64,000 nt of DNA from Apoda limacodes (Eukaryota; Arthropoda; Insecta; Lepidoptera; Limacodidae): positions 22,064,205 to 22,128,204 of the forward strand of contig OX291558.1 in NCBI GenBank assembly GCA_946406115.1, read 5' to 3'. A program made the translations under genes and the position numbers. Below are positions 25,618 to 36,479 of this stretch, piece by piece. The number at the start of each line of letters is the position of its first letter. The stretch's first letter is position 1. The notes below the pieces were generated by a model. It had not been told where the DNA came from and made no database searches. It was given only the letters and a program-made list of their open reading frames with translations.

Positions 25618-26254
25618 GTGTTTGTGTTTTCTTTCTTCTACCAGGCCTGGTTTTTGGTAACAGCGTCACAATCCAAGTAGGTACAGTTCTTTAGTTTCCA
25701 CAAAGAATAACGCAATCCACTATATAAAAATGTCAATACATAAGTAGTTTACACAATAATAATTTTAATTGCAAGAGCGCACACCGCGTGGTATCTAGTT
25801 GTTCGGAATTGTAGATATCTATAAAACTATAGTTCACATGTAAAGGTTCACACGACACACAGCGCGCACCGTAGCGGTAAAATTTGAACTTCCTTGTATT
25901 ATCCGCTCTTATGGAGTCGTTTTTCCAAATACAAATTAGCATTATCTATATATTTAAATGCACGGAACAAAGAAATGACTTAAACACCCTGAAATAACAT
26001 TCTAGATATATATTGTGATTGATATGAATCTATTACATACAAATACGAAATCAGTTGTATTAAAATTGCAGTCATTCGAAAACTAATCTTTTTTAAGTCA
26101 GGTAGGATTATAATAGGTGCTGAAATCTGGTTTATATTTTCTGCATACACAGAAACTAATTTACATAATAGGTACCTACTATTAAAAAGGTCTAAAAGAG
26201 ATTACTTATGATCTTCCAAAAGATCTTGGAATTGAAAATCTTTAGCAGAGCAGA

Positions 26255-26600
26255 ATGCTCTTGGAGATGATAGTTTCCGGCCCCCTGTCGGAGAACTTGG
26301 ACAAAGTGGTCTCAATCATTCTCACACTTTGGAACCAAAATGGTTGCGTACAGTGCGGTTTCAGAGAAACTTCCTCCCGCGAACCCTTGGGTTGTGGAAT
26401 GAGCTCCCTGCCAAGGTTTTCTATAAGGACTACAGTATGGGGTTCTTCAAAAAAGAAGTTATTAGATTTCTGAAGGGTCGGCAACGCGCGAGTGATGCCC
26501 CTAGTGTTGCAAGCGTCCATAGGCTACGGTGACCGCTTACCATCAGGCGGACCGTAGGCTTGTTTGCCACCTTAGTGGTATAAAAAAAAAAAAAAAAAAA
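26255..26600 (+). mobile_element. LINE 3' end with poly(A)
   Basis: The frame from about 26329 reads EPKWLRTVRFQRNFLPRTLG, LWNELPAKVFYKDYSMGFFK, and RFLKGRQRASDAPSVASVHR LR stop. A short 3' UTR (accatcaggcggaccg...gccaccttagtggtata) and an 18-20 base A-run at 26582-26600 follow. It is the best preserved tail of this family here. Confidence 0.82.
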
Positions 26601-26609
26601 TTATATACA

Positions 26610-26705
26610 GGTTCTCCGCGATTTTCCTCTACATTGGAACAAGGGATGATTGCACTGATCGCGTAATAATCGTCTCCAGTACTGTCATCCACAATTTTCC
26701 AAAAA
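26610..26705 (-). repeat. body fragment of the SINE family at 62470-62725
   Basis: GGTTCTCCGCGATTTTCCTC, TACATTGGAACAAGGGATGA and AATCGTCTCCAGTACTGTC align with the same words at 62600-62680. The tRNA-like head is absent. Confidence 0.55.
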
Positions 26706-27254
26706 AACCATATCATTAATATGCAGCAAAAACAGCATAGGAGACAGCAAAATCTTGCGGGATCCAGATCCATATCCATGCTATCAGAGCAACTATCGCT
26801 CATTTGTACAAACCTTTAGGCGTCCTTAAGAAGGCAACTTCAATAGAAGAACCCGCTGATTAAACACTACAATTTTGCGACAGTCTAAACATATAAAATT
26901 CAGGTTTGAGTAAAAAGGGACTACTTATTGTATGGAAAATAATTAGGTACAAAAATGTTTATCATTGTATGGTAATTTTCAGGCTCAAAAATGATAAAAA
27001 CTATTAGTGTGGGCCGGAAAAATAGATTTTAGTATTCAGTATTCAAGATGATTAAATATGCTTAACATCTTCTGAACTGTGACGTGTTTGCTATTTATTA
27101 CAAACAAATTAAAAAAGTACAATCACGATAGCAAGGGATTATAAGCAATTTGAAAGCAAAACCTTTGTATGTCCTATTCAATTAGTATTCGCAAAAAACC
27201 TCTGCAAGCTTTAAAGCCCGCACAAAGAACTTATTTCGGCAAAGATTTCAATAT

Positions 27255-27430
27255 TTTGACGTGACAACGTCTTATAAATTGGTTTGCCGGGTGACACTTC
27301 AAGAAACTGCGTTACGCTCCGCTCACGTTATGCGCTCACAATGAGAGCGAGTGAGAGGCACGCGGCATGGTTAGCCCGCCTAAGAGCGAGAGAGACAGAC
27401 ATAAAAAGTGAAAGGCACAAGTTGTCACGA
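27255..27430 (+). mobile_element. MITE-like repeat, copy 2
   Basis: It matches 13728-13870 almost base for base through AGAGAGACAGACATAAAA, but carries a small insertion (GGCATGGTTAGC). It ends in TTGTCACGA rather than the full inverted terminus. Confidence 0.6.
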
Positions 27431-28259
27431 TTCCGGACGGTTGTCCGACACTAATTTTTTAGTAGTAAATTTATTTATTTTACAAATATAATCAAATATA
27501 AATAGAAAATACAATCGAAATACAAGCCATTTTTGTCGCATTTTTTGACATTCACAAATAAATCAAAAATCTGTCTTCGAGCAGGACTACGTACTCCGCT
27601 TTGGTCAATGCTCATTTCTCATCGTCCATTTGATCTTCACCATGTCTTTATTGAAGAAGCAAATATGGAAGTTTTTAAAAAACATTAATTGCATATAGGA
27701 TTCCAGACACATGCTATATTAAATATTGCAAAGAAAAATTCGAACGCTTGAGGAATATCAGTTGGTTGTAACTGTATAAAAAAAATTTATAGATAATTTC
27801 AAACTATTACAAATATCTGTAATAAGCTTAAATCTATTTTTCTTCTATAAATTAATAAGGTTTTGTCTGAAAACTGAGGTCTGGTATCTTTGTTCTCTCA
27901 ATAAAATTCAACATTAAATATTCAACGTTGAAGGTTTATGAGAGAACGCAGTTACTTCTTATTAGCATTATTTAAAGCTTTGTGGCTTGAATTGTTGGAT
28001 TCTTTGTTGTGTTAATGTTCGTTTTGGTATTTCATTAAATTTAAATGTTTTAATGTTTTCTTTCAATCATAACGTGAAACAGATAAATACTAAAACAAAT
28101 AAATCTAACTTTAGTTTTTCAAACGTTTAGTAAGTTTAGTATACCGAAGTATGTTCTCGCAAATATGTAGGGTTCGCTGATACTATATAAAATAATTTTC
28201 AAAGTAACCTTAATGATTCTTCCGTTAGTCATTATTGTTCACGCCCAAGTGTCGTGACG

Positions 28260-28542
28260 TTATTCAGAACGCACCTGTAATAAGCGACGAGTGAAGCGGC
28301 CACACTTTTAGCGCAGCAACACTGTTCTTCTGCTCGCCCCAGCTGATTTGTGTGTTTTTGAATCTTAACGAAAAGTTTTTCTACACAAGTTTTAACCTAT
28401 AAACTATATTACCCGCGCGGGCCTAAATTAATAGTGAAGTGAAACAGTGTTCAGCACAAGAAAACTGACATCAGCCCATTGAATAAGCAAAAGGAACTCA
28501 ACTCAATCAAACGAACACACTCAGCTTATCACCTAGTAAGTA
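28260..28542 (+). promoter_or_regulatory. possible promoter with non-coding first exon
   Basis: The sequence is much less AT-rich than its neighbours (CGACGAGTGAAGCGGCCACA, CTGCTCGCCCCAGCTG). It ends in a near-ideal 5' splice site, CACCTA|GTAAGTATTT (GT at 28534-28535). A purine-rich stretch without ATG precedes the donor. This is how an insect 5' UTR exon looks, but I find no downstream coding exon on the plus strand in the window, so the claim is weak. An LTR remnant is the alternative. Confidence 0.25.
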
Positions 28543-28882
28543 TTTCCCCTTTCTTCACGAATTCTCTTCAGCCCCCGACTACGTCTTACAAAGACCAATT
28601 ATTAAAGTCATTTCTATTTCTATAGTCATTATATGATTTTAGATATTACGAACTTGAATTTTATTTTAAAATGTAAAATGTTATTACAAGACCAATGTTG
28701 TCTATTAATGTATGCAAATACTTTCTGACTTAATAAAAAAAAATTTAATAAAAAGGAACTGAGTGCGTTACATGAGTAGTTTGTTAACTGAAAAGCAAAA
28801 ACAAGCAAATAACACACAGGAGAAACTACTTTGTGACGAGCCGGTCAACGATAAATCAACAGTAACGACGGTGGTATTCGCG

Positions 28883-28973
28883 TTAGGTCGGACCGACACA
28901 CTTATAATAATCGGTACAGTGTGAACAGTAGTCCCGACAGTCGATAAACGGTAAACCTATCGGTCCGACCTAA
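28883..28973. repeat. 91-bp element with perfect 14-bp inverted ends
   Basis: TTAGGTCGGACCGA at 28883-28896 and its exact reverse complement at 28960-28973 bound 63 bases with no coding. It could be a tiny MITE or a hairpin-forming sequence. Flanks show no obvious duplication. Confidence 0.55.
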
Positions 28974-30017
28974 AATGAACATAGTCTAACAATAACAGTT
29001 ACAGTTAGCTTGATTTGCTTACTTTAAACGCATTGTAGACTACAAGCTATTGTGAAAGCTATTTTAAAAGTATTTTTGGAGAACATAATTTGGACCATAT
29101 CTGATAATAAATTAACCTATCTAACAAAGGTCAGAGAATTATTGATATATATATAAAGTGGTTGACGGCAGGATGTAATTTACTATATTAAAGGACCGTC
29201 ACCAACGGCACTCTATGAGTTCTAGAGTAAAGACAGAAATTTGATATTCGCAGAGCGGGGACGGGTCCACACTAGATTATTTCATCGAAAAATTGCTATC
29301 AAGGAAGAGAGATGTGAGGAAGGTCTTTATTACGAAATAACTAAATATATAAAATTAATCATCTCACTGACTCGCAAAGGCTCACTTTATCGTTTAAAAT
29401 CTGCGTGGAAAATCCTACTTTATCCTTTTAAAATAACTACTTTATACATAAGCGATCCGTTAATAACAATTAAGTTTAATTTTTGATAATATTGCATTAA
29501 ATATAAAGTTTTGGTTAATGTTAGATGTGTTTGATAATTAATTTTAGTTTGTTAATTAATTAAATACAAAAAATATAAATAAGTTTTAAGTATAATTTTA
29601 GTTCTACGAATTTCGAAATTGGCATGGTAAAAATACGGAACGCAACTTAAAAAAAGAAAAAGAAATGAAACATTTATTTGGTATTACGTAGTAGGTACAT
29701 CATTTAGGTGGTTTTTACTATAAACATATTACTTTAAGTAAATAAACTTAAAGTTAATGAAAAAAACAGGAGTAACTTCACCAGTTGTTGTAGTCCAAGG
29801 CCCCACCACAGAGGTGGTGGCACGCTAATCAAAGTTTTAAGAGGAAATATGAAATTAAGATAGGTTTTATCAAATATAAATAGAAATAAGATTAATAACA
29901 TTTATAATTAATTCCAATCGAACACTATTAATGAGTTGACAGGCATAAGATCATTGAGGTATTAAATTAATGATTAACGCAGATGTCCTCACCAATCTTC
30001 CCTTAATATGATAAGGC

Positions 30018-30634
30018 ATATTAGACCGGGAGATAGTGACAAAAAATACTGGGTGATTTGTACAATTATGGCGGTTCTTCAGGGGTTAGACGAAACGCTA
30101 CGTAATGACGAAAAGAAAAAATGGTCATAGCGCTGGTACCGGGGGCCTAATGGCGTGGGCGTGAGTCGAACTGGTCGGATAAATTACGAGTGTCGAACGA
30201 TTTGTTTCACAAAAATCCTTGTATTTTCCGATAGTCCATAAAAAAAAGTAGGCGGTAGCGTAATGCCATACTTCTCCGGTGTGACTTACAGCCCGCCATA
30301 CCGACGCGAACACATTAATTTAAAAAAAAACAATTTACCCATTTGTACCAAGCTAATTTTTGCACAGCTAATCATCGTCGAGTAGCCATTCACGAAAGTC
30401 ACAATTCCATACTTTTTGGACGGTTCCAAATGGCCGCTATGCCGCCGCAAGGGAGTAAATCTTTTTTGCAAAACGATTTGGGCCGCCATTGGGCCACCGG
30501 CGCTGCTGCCATTGGCACTGGTAGCGCTATGACCATCATTTTTCTTTTTGTCATTACATAGTTAGACCCCTGAAGAACCGCCATACTGGTACAAATCATT
30601 CAGTATTTTTTGTCACTATCTCCCGGTCTATATG
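30018..30634. mobile_element. 617-bp inverted-repeat DNA element (Mutator-like MITE candidate)
   Basis: The arms 30018-30145 and 30512-30634 are inverted repeats of about 125 bp (GACCGGGAGATAGTGACAAA..., GGCGGTTCTTCAGGGGT..., GGTCATAGCGCT). The nine bases TGATAAGGC flank both ends (30009-30017 and 30635-30643). The interior is GC-richer than its surroundings (CCGCCATTGGGCC...) and has no convincing coding frame. Long inverted termini with 9-bp duplications fit a Mutator-like non-autonomous element. Confidence 0.8.
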
Positions 30635-31429
30635 TGATAAGGCGTCAATCACGTTGGAACCCTAAACAAAACGATTACTAGTTAAACCATTCGTATAGTA
30701 GTTTCATCATTTTATAATTCTAGTTTATCTAAACCTACGCAATTAAGGTACTGATTGTAATATGAATCAAAAACGATACCCGATGTCGATATGTAAAGGG
30801 GCAAATTTAGTAGTATTAGTTGTAGTAGTATCTTTATTTTTTGATTTATTTATTCGATTTTTACTAAAAGGTAACTGACCATTTATCGCTGGACACATTT
30901 GTACACCTGGAAGTAAAATAAAGAAGAAATTCAGTCAGATATCTATAGGTTGAAATGCGTCTTCTGCGGAGACTCATTCTGATTAGACATAACGTCGGTT
31001 AATGCCTACGAAGAGTCTTGTCTATAGCAACAAGGACGTTATGTCTTTGGTTAAAGCTTTATATAACTTAAATTACGAACCAATATAAAACTCTAGCTTA
31101 GTATTAAGGGGTCAACCTAAGGGTCGCCTAACTTAATATTTTTTACTTAATTGGGGTTTAACAATGGCCCAACTGAACGTGAATATGCCCACCTATTTGC
31201 CTAGATCATCTTAGATAAGTAAACCTAGACTTGTATTAAATATAACAGCTTAATATAAGCTTCTGAATCAATGTAATTAAAAAAATATGCCTAAAGTAGT
31301 TATTTTTGTCGCATATTGTGACACAAATATTTGGCAACCGTAAGTTTGTTGTAACATCACAATATTTTTTTTTTTTGCGATTATAAAACTATTATTTGGT
31401 AAACCAACGGACGGTAAAATTAAGTTTGT

Positions 31430-31508
31430 CCCTCAATGTAGTTTACCTTTTACAGAACCGTTGGTGCGCGAATCTGACTCGCTCTTGACCGGTTTTTTCT
31501 TTTAAATT
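31430..31508 (-). repeat. fragment of the ggccaagtgc repeat family
   Basis: GAACCGTTGGTGCGCGAATC, TGACTCGCTCTTGACCGGTT and a T-run are the reverse complement of the family's first 70 bases. Confidence 0.55.
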
Positions 31509-32062
31509 TATTACTGTATTTTACAGCCTAAGTTTACTGGCAATTATTCACTACACATATAAATATAAAAAATATTTTAGATGGAATGAGGTCTCTCTGG
31601 AGCTGTTTGTTAAAAATTTTCATGCAACTAATTGAGTCTTCACAACGATGTTGTTTGCGAAACCTAAATTGCTTATTCAGAAACTCTGTTATTACCAAAA
31701 CATCTCATTGAAAATGAGGCCGTGTAATTAGTAACAAAATTGTTAACAAATAACCCCAACTATTGTGTGCTAAAACGAAAGTCATCTATAAAATAAACAC
31801 TAATTATAGTGATTATTAAACAAACCAACAAATTATTAAAGCTAAAATAATAAGAAAATCTGTATAAGTAGTAAGGACGTTTTCTTTTTTGGTTCGTGTA
31901 ATAATCTCAAAAATAAAGTTTTTATCACATTAATTAAATAAAGCCCCTGTGTCTATTTTAAAATGCTGATATGAAAAAAGTGTATGTACACATTCAACAG
32001 TTTAGAATGCAAAAAATACTGACGTTGAATCAAGTCACATAAAGTTTTATATTTGTCAATAT

Positions 32063-32154
32063 AATCAGTATAGTAATTACAATACAGTCAGAACAGTAAT
32101 TACAATATAGTCAGTACAATTATAACAATACAGTCAGTACAGTAATCAGACAAT
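32063..32154 (+). repeat. 23-bp tandem repeat, 4 copies
   Basis: The unit AGTCAGTACAGTAATTACAATA plus one base repeats at 32063, 32086, 32109 and 32132 with a few changes. Confidence 0.85.
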
Positions 32155-32949
32155 AGAAAATAAAAACGTATCTTGAAAAATAACCGAGAATGTTTTTGTT
32201 GATTTCTCTACCTCTATTTTCGCCATTTCAATTATGTTTTGGTGAGTTTATTTATTTATTTACCTTGTATTTTTATCTATTTAATCGCAAATATAATGAA
32301 AACCATTGAGTGTAACACGGGCGTTACGAAAATTACAAACTTGAGTCATTAGAGCCTTCGGTCTTAGGTTTCTAAATAGCCTCTCGTAAGTAATTTACTC
32401 CTTACCACCCTTAATAAACAATGTACTTTTGTTAACAAAAAATTGTTTTACAAGAGTGCGCTTATGTTTATTCATAAGTGTTAAAAAATCAAGCATAAAA
32501 AAGTAACATAATAATAATACTTTTAACAGCAACCAAAAGTATTTCTGTTGAAAAATGTATAAGAACGTGAATCGAAAACAGATGCGTCAATGCCTATAAA
32601 TAGAAAATCATTTCAATGAATTTCATTGCAATTTGTTTTTTTTTTTTTATTTATAGTTAGAAGCACAGATTTTAAGGCCTGGTTACGTCGCTCTCAATTG
32701 ACTGTACATGAAATATTCATTGCAAAAGGTCTAAGCTTGGTTTGGCTCGGTCTTTACAATCTCTTATTAGCATTTGTCTCCAAATGTTGTTGAATTAAGT
32801 GGAATACTTGATATGTTAATCTTTAAGTAGGATTTGTTCGTAGGCCTGTTTTGACTACCATCAGCATTATCATAATATAATACCTAAGATCAATTGCTAT
32901 TCTTCACCGATGGAATCGACAGGCGAAATTTTAGGAAAATTATTATGAT

Positions 32950-33680
32950 CTAAACTTTTTTTTTTTTTTAACAAAACTATGGTGCCAAACGAGCTTACGG
33001 CCCTTCTTTGTCTAAAGATGCTGGCAATACAAGGGGAATTACTGGCTCTATGTTAAAGTTTTTAAAATCTAATCTCTAAAGAAAACCTTGACAAGGCCTA
33101 AGAGTTCGTGGATGATTCTACGAGTTTGGTATTTAATATTCAGGTTCTAAGGTGTGAGGATGAATTCCCTGCCGATGGCAAGAGGTGCGATGGTAAAAAA
33201 AAATTCCTCAAGCATATTTCACAGGCGGTAGAATATCCACTAGGAGGAATATTTTTTTCATTACTTTAAGGGTTCAAAGGTAAGTGATCGTTGAAAATTC
33301 GCTAATGTGGCCGTTGAACCGAGACAAAAGGGCTGATTCCAGGTGGGTGTAAGAGATGGCGGTGCCAGCTTTGCGACTCATAAAGCGGCAAACCTTCCTC
33401 GAGGTTAAGTACTGGTTTGCTCTATTCAGTACAACTATCCAAGTTTTTTGGATGCCAGCTTGATTTCCAAATGATCTCAAACTAAAACGTCACTTAAGAT
33501 GTTAACATTAAAGGTCTCCATGCTCTTGGAGTTAGTATGGGGTATATGTTTGAATTTGTTGGATCTCAGTAAATGGGGATTGTAAAAGCGCAGAATTTTG
33601 TATTCGTTGGTTTCAATAGGACCATTTTTTCCATTCGTAGTTGAAGACCTTTCGTTAAAGTTCGATAACACTTATTATGG
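32950..33680 (-). mobile_element. LINE 3' part, about 730 bp, broken
   Basis: The plus strand has the T-run and gccaaacgagcttacgg tail near 32960. Going upstream on the minus strand come HPHT-region remains, NRANQYLTSRKVCRFMSRKA-type sequence and, near 33600, TNTKFCAFT. These correspond to the palm, thumb and C-terminus of the common LINE in shifting frames. Confidence 0.65.
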
Positions 33681-33743
33681 GTTTCAATCAATGTATAGCT
33701 TACTATTGTTAGTCTGATTTATTCATAGCTTAGTATTAGACCT

Positions 33744-33804
33744 TTTTGGCGTGAATAACGATTCGTTATTAATTTTTGGCGTGAATAACGTTTCGTTATT
33801 AATT
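33744..33804 (+). repeat. about 30-bp direct repeat, 2 copies
   Basis: TTTGGCGTGAATAACG followed by ATTCGTTATTAAT and then TTTCGTTATTAAT form two adjacent copies differing by one base. Confidence 0.8.
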
Positions 33805-33809
33805 TAAGC

Positions 33810-35870
33810 TGTCTATATCATTATTAGGTAACCTAATTATTATTCTTGTTCTCTTTGAGCTTGGCACCGACTTCAAACAGATTTCAACCGACTACAGACA
33901 GTTGTATGTAGTTCATAGGTATGATATATAATAATAAGAACTGTCGCATAATAGGTAGGTAATTGTGTAAATATTGATTATATGTACAATAATATTGTAT
34001 GTACTTATAGAATATTAGTGTAAATAGGTAAGTTTTTATAAGTAATTTACAGTTCAATTTATTCAGTTATTATAATGATAAGTATGTACTTAAATACGTC
34101 ACTTTTAAACAAAACTAGACATTAAAAAGAAATCTAAAGCGTTTTTGGGTCTTTTGAATTAAAAGTGTATTTATTGTTTTTTTTTTTTTTGCTTTTTGTT
34201 TCATCTGGTTTTTGAAGTCGACTTAGTTATTTCCTAAAGTTCTTGACGGTTTTGCTATGTTTTTTTAATTAACCTGGAGCTTTGCTCGTTTTCTTTACAA
34301 CGCCATCTATAGTCAAGTAGCTTTAGTGTTGCTGTGTAAAAATAATAGTATAACTACTCGCCAATAGATGTCAGGAAGAGTCATATTTATCAGTTAATCA
34401 TTGTCTGAAAACACGGATAAAACGACGTTTTTTAAAAACTAAACCTAGCTAGATCGATTTATCGCCCCCGCAACCTCCTGCATGCCAAAATTATACTATA
34501 TATATATATAATATATAATGAAGAAATATTAATGGAATTTAACCACTAAAAATTTAGTTAGCAGCTTTATTTTAATTGGAATAATAATATTCAATTTTAT
34601 CATCAACAGTGATATACCATGAAAATCGCTAGAGCAGTTTCAGAAATTCAGATTATATACATAAATCCAAGAATTGCTCGTTTAAAGGTTTACATAAAGC
34701 ATTTTCATGAATTATGGAATTTGAGAATTTTCGATCTGATGAGAAAATAGTTTAAAGTCGCCCTCCGTATTCGATCTGTACACACTAGTTAGTATTATAT
34801 TTAATTAATTGATTGCACAGCTACAATTTCAATATAAATTTCTATACTAAACTGCATAAGTCACAACGTTATAACAACGTAACATTTTTGTTAGCGTAAA
34901 TGCACACTCCACCATGTTTACGAGCAGATCGAAAAAACATGATACTAGACTACTATACATAATGCTCGTAACACGTATTTCCTCCTCGGTCAACCAGTGT
35001 TCAGTCATTAATAGTGAGTTAAATTAAGAATTCGATTGAACTATGGATTCAATTAACGTCACCTTATTTCTTAAATATCGCACATTTTGCATAGTCGCGT
35101 TTACTGTTCGGACACTGCGTCGTCGCTCGCCGCTACCATCCGAGATATAACTCAAGTCATCCGTCGTCATACCTTTTACTAGTATCGCTCTGCATCAATT
35201 TACTAAATACATTCATACAATTTGAGTTTCATACAATTCATTTTTTTATGATAAACATCAACAAATCTTGATAACAACATATGTTTACAATGGGCCTTAA
35301 TTTAAAACGCCTGAGTTTACATAAATCCACGCTTCTCCATGACGTGTCTGGCTTGCAATTTAAATAAATATATCATTAATTTAAGTAAGCTTGATGGGTG
35401 AAAATTTGAAACTGGGTCCATGCTGTTGAATTAATTTCCGAGAGTAAGGGACGAAAGGGTTACATTGTATAACCCGTGGTACTCATATGAGGGTGTCTTT
35501 TGTTGGTATGTGATTACTAATATATTGCTTAGGATGTTAACTTTGCTGTTGTTTTTCCAAACTTCAGAGGGCTGTGCCTCTCTTTCAAGAAAGGAGGTTA
35601 AGACCATAGTCTAACACGCTAGCCTAGTGCGAATTGATATATTAAGTTGTGGCCTCTCAACTGTTGGAATTTGAGTCCAAGCCCTTAAAGTTTCTGACCT
35701 TACTAAACGACTGCTGTTATATAATAACAACCAGGAACGACGACGGTTCAATGTACTCTCCAAAAAACAAAGGACTAATGTGCCACTAGGCAGTCACTTA
35801 TTAAATTACTAACCACACCTGATGTTTCATTTTGGCATATTATTTCGAATAGATAAACGGTACTATGGTC
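33810..35870. other. no gene recognised
   Basis: AT-rich. A GC-richer patch at 34970-35170 (CTCCTCGGTCAACCAGTGTT, CTGCGTCGTCGCTCGCCGCT) may be a promoter or LTR remnant. An AT tract lies at 34495-34520. Confidence 0.4.
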
Positions 35871-35875
35871 AGCGG

Positions 35876-36165
35876 TGGCCCAGGAGTATCAATTCTCACC
35901 TTGTGTCCTGAGCAGTGCAGGTTCGAGCCCCGCGTGTACCAATGAGTCTTTGTCTAAATTTTTCTAGTATGTACATTGATTATTCACATAACCCGCTTGA
36001 CGGTGAAAAAAAACATCGTAAAGAAACCTGCATAATTCAAAAAATAGAAATGTAAACTCCACTATCTGCACTAGACCCGCGTGGGGAGTATGACCCAAAT
36101 CACCTTCACTTAGGGTATGCCGTCCCCCAAAAGTAGGCACGTGTGAGGCTAACCGCTTTGCTTTG
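35876..36165 (+). mobile_element. tRNA-derived SINE, same family as 9088-9385
   Basis: A-box GGTCAGCGGTGGCCCAGGAG at 35878 and a near-perfect B box GGTTCGAGCCC at 35920-35930 are followed by CGCGTGTACCAATGAG. The shared body follows (ACATCGTAAAGAAACC, CTGCACTAGACCCGCGTG, CCAAATCACCTTCACT). It has the better preserved internal promoter of the two copies. Confidence 0.82.
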
Positions 36166-36479
36166 GTGTAAACTTACCTACAAATATATAAGTGTAATAA
36201 GTGCAACTTGCGTCCATCCTGATCTCCGAGCCGAAATAGCAGAGTCTTGCAAACGGTGTATATATATTAATTATAAGCAAACTATGAGTTTGTGCCGTTT
36301 GCAGTAGACTCTAGGTCTATGGGGTTCAATCGCAAAATCTTTTTAAAATAACTCCTCGACTTATTGGAGTGAGCGGTGACAAGAATTCAGGCTGCTATTT
36401 TGCTCATGGCAGTCCAACAAGGGAACGCAGCCAGCATTCTTATGATTGTTTTTAGGATAGTTTCTTTTAGGTAGTTTTT

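Noticed and set aside
35876..35950. A tRNA gene
   Set aside because: A- and B-box-like motifs are present, but the acceptor stem does not pair and the sequence continues into a SINE body shared with 9088-9385.
36215..36460. Transposon fragment suggested by GTCCAACAAGGGAACGCAGC (QQGNAASIL-like)
   Set aside because: The resemblance to a known LINE word is only about ten residues long and the flanks do not extend it.
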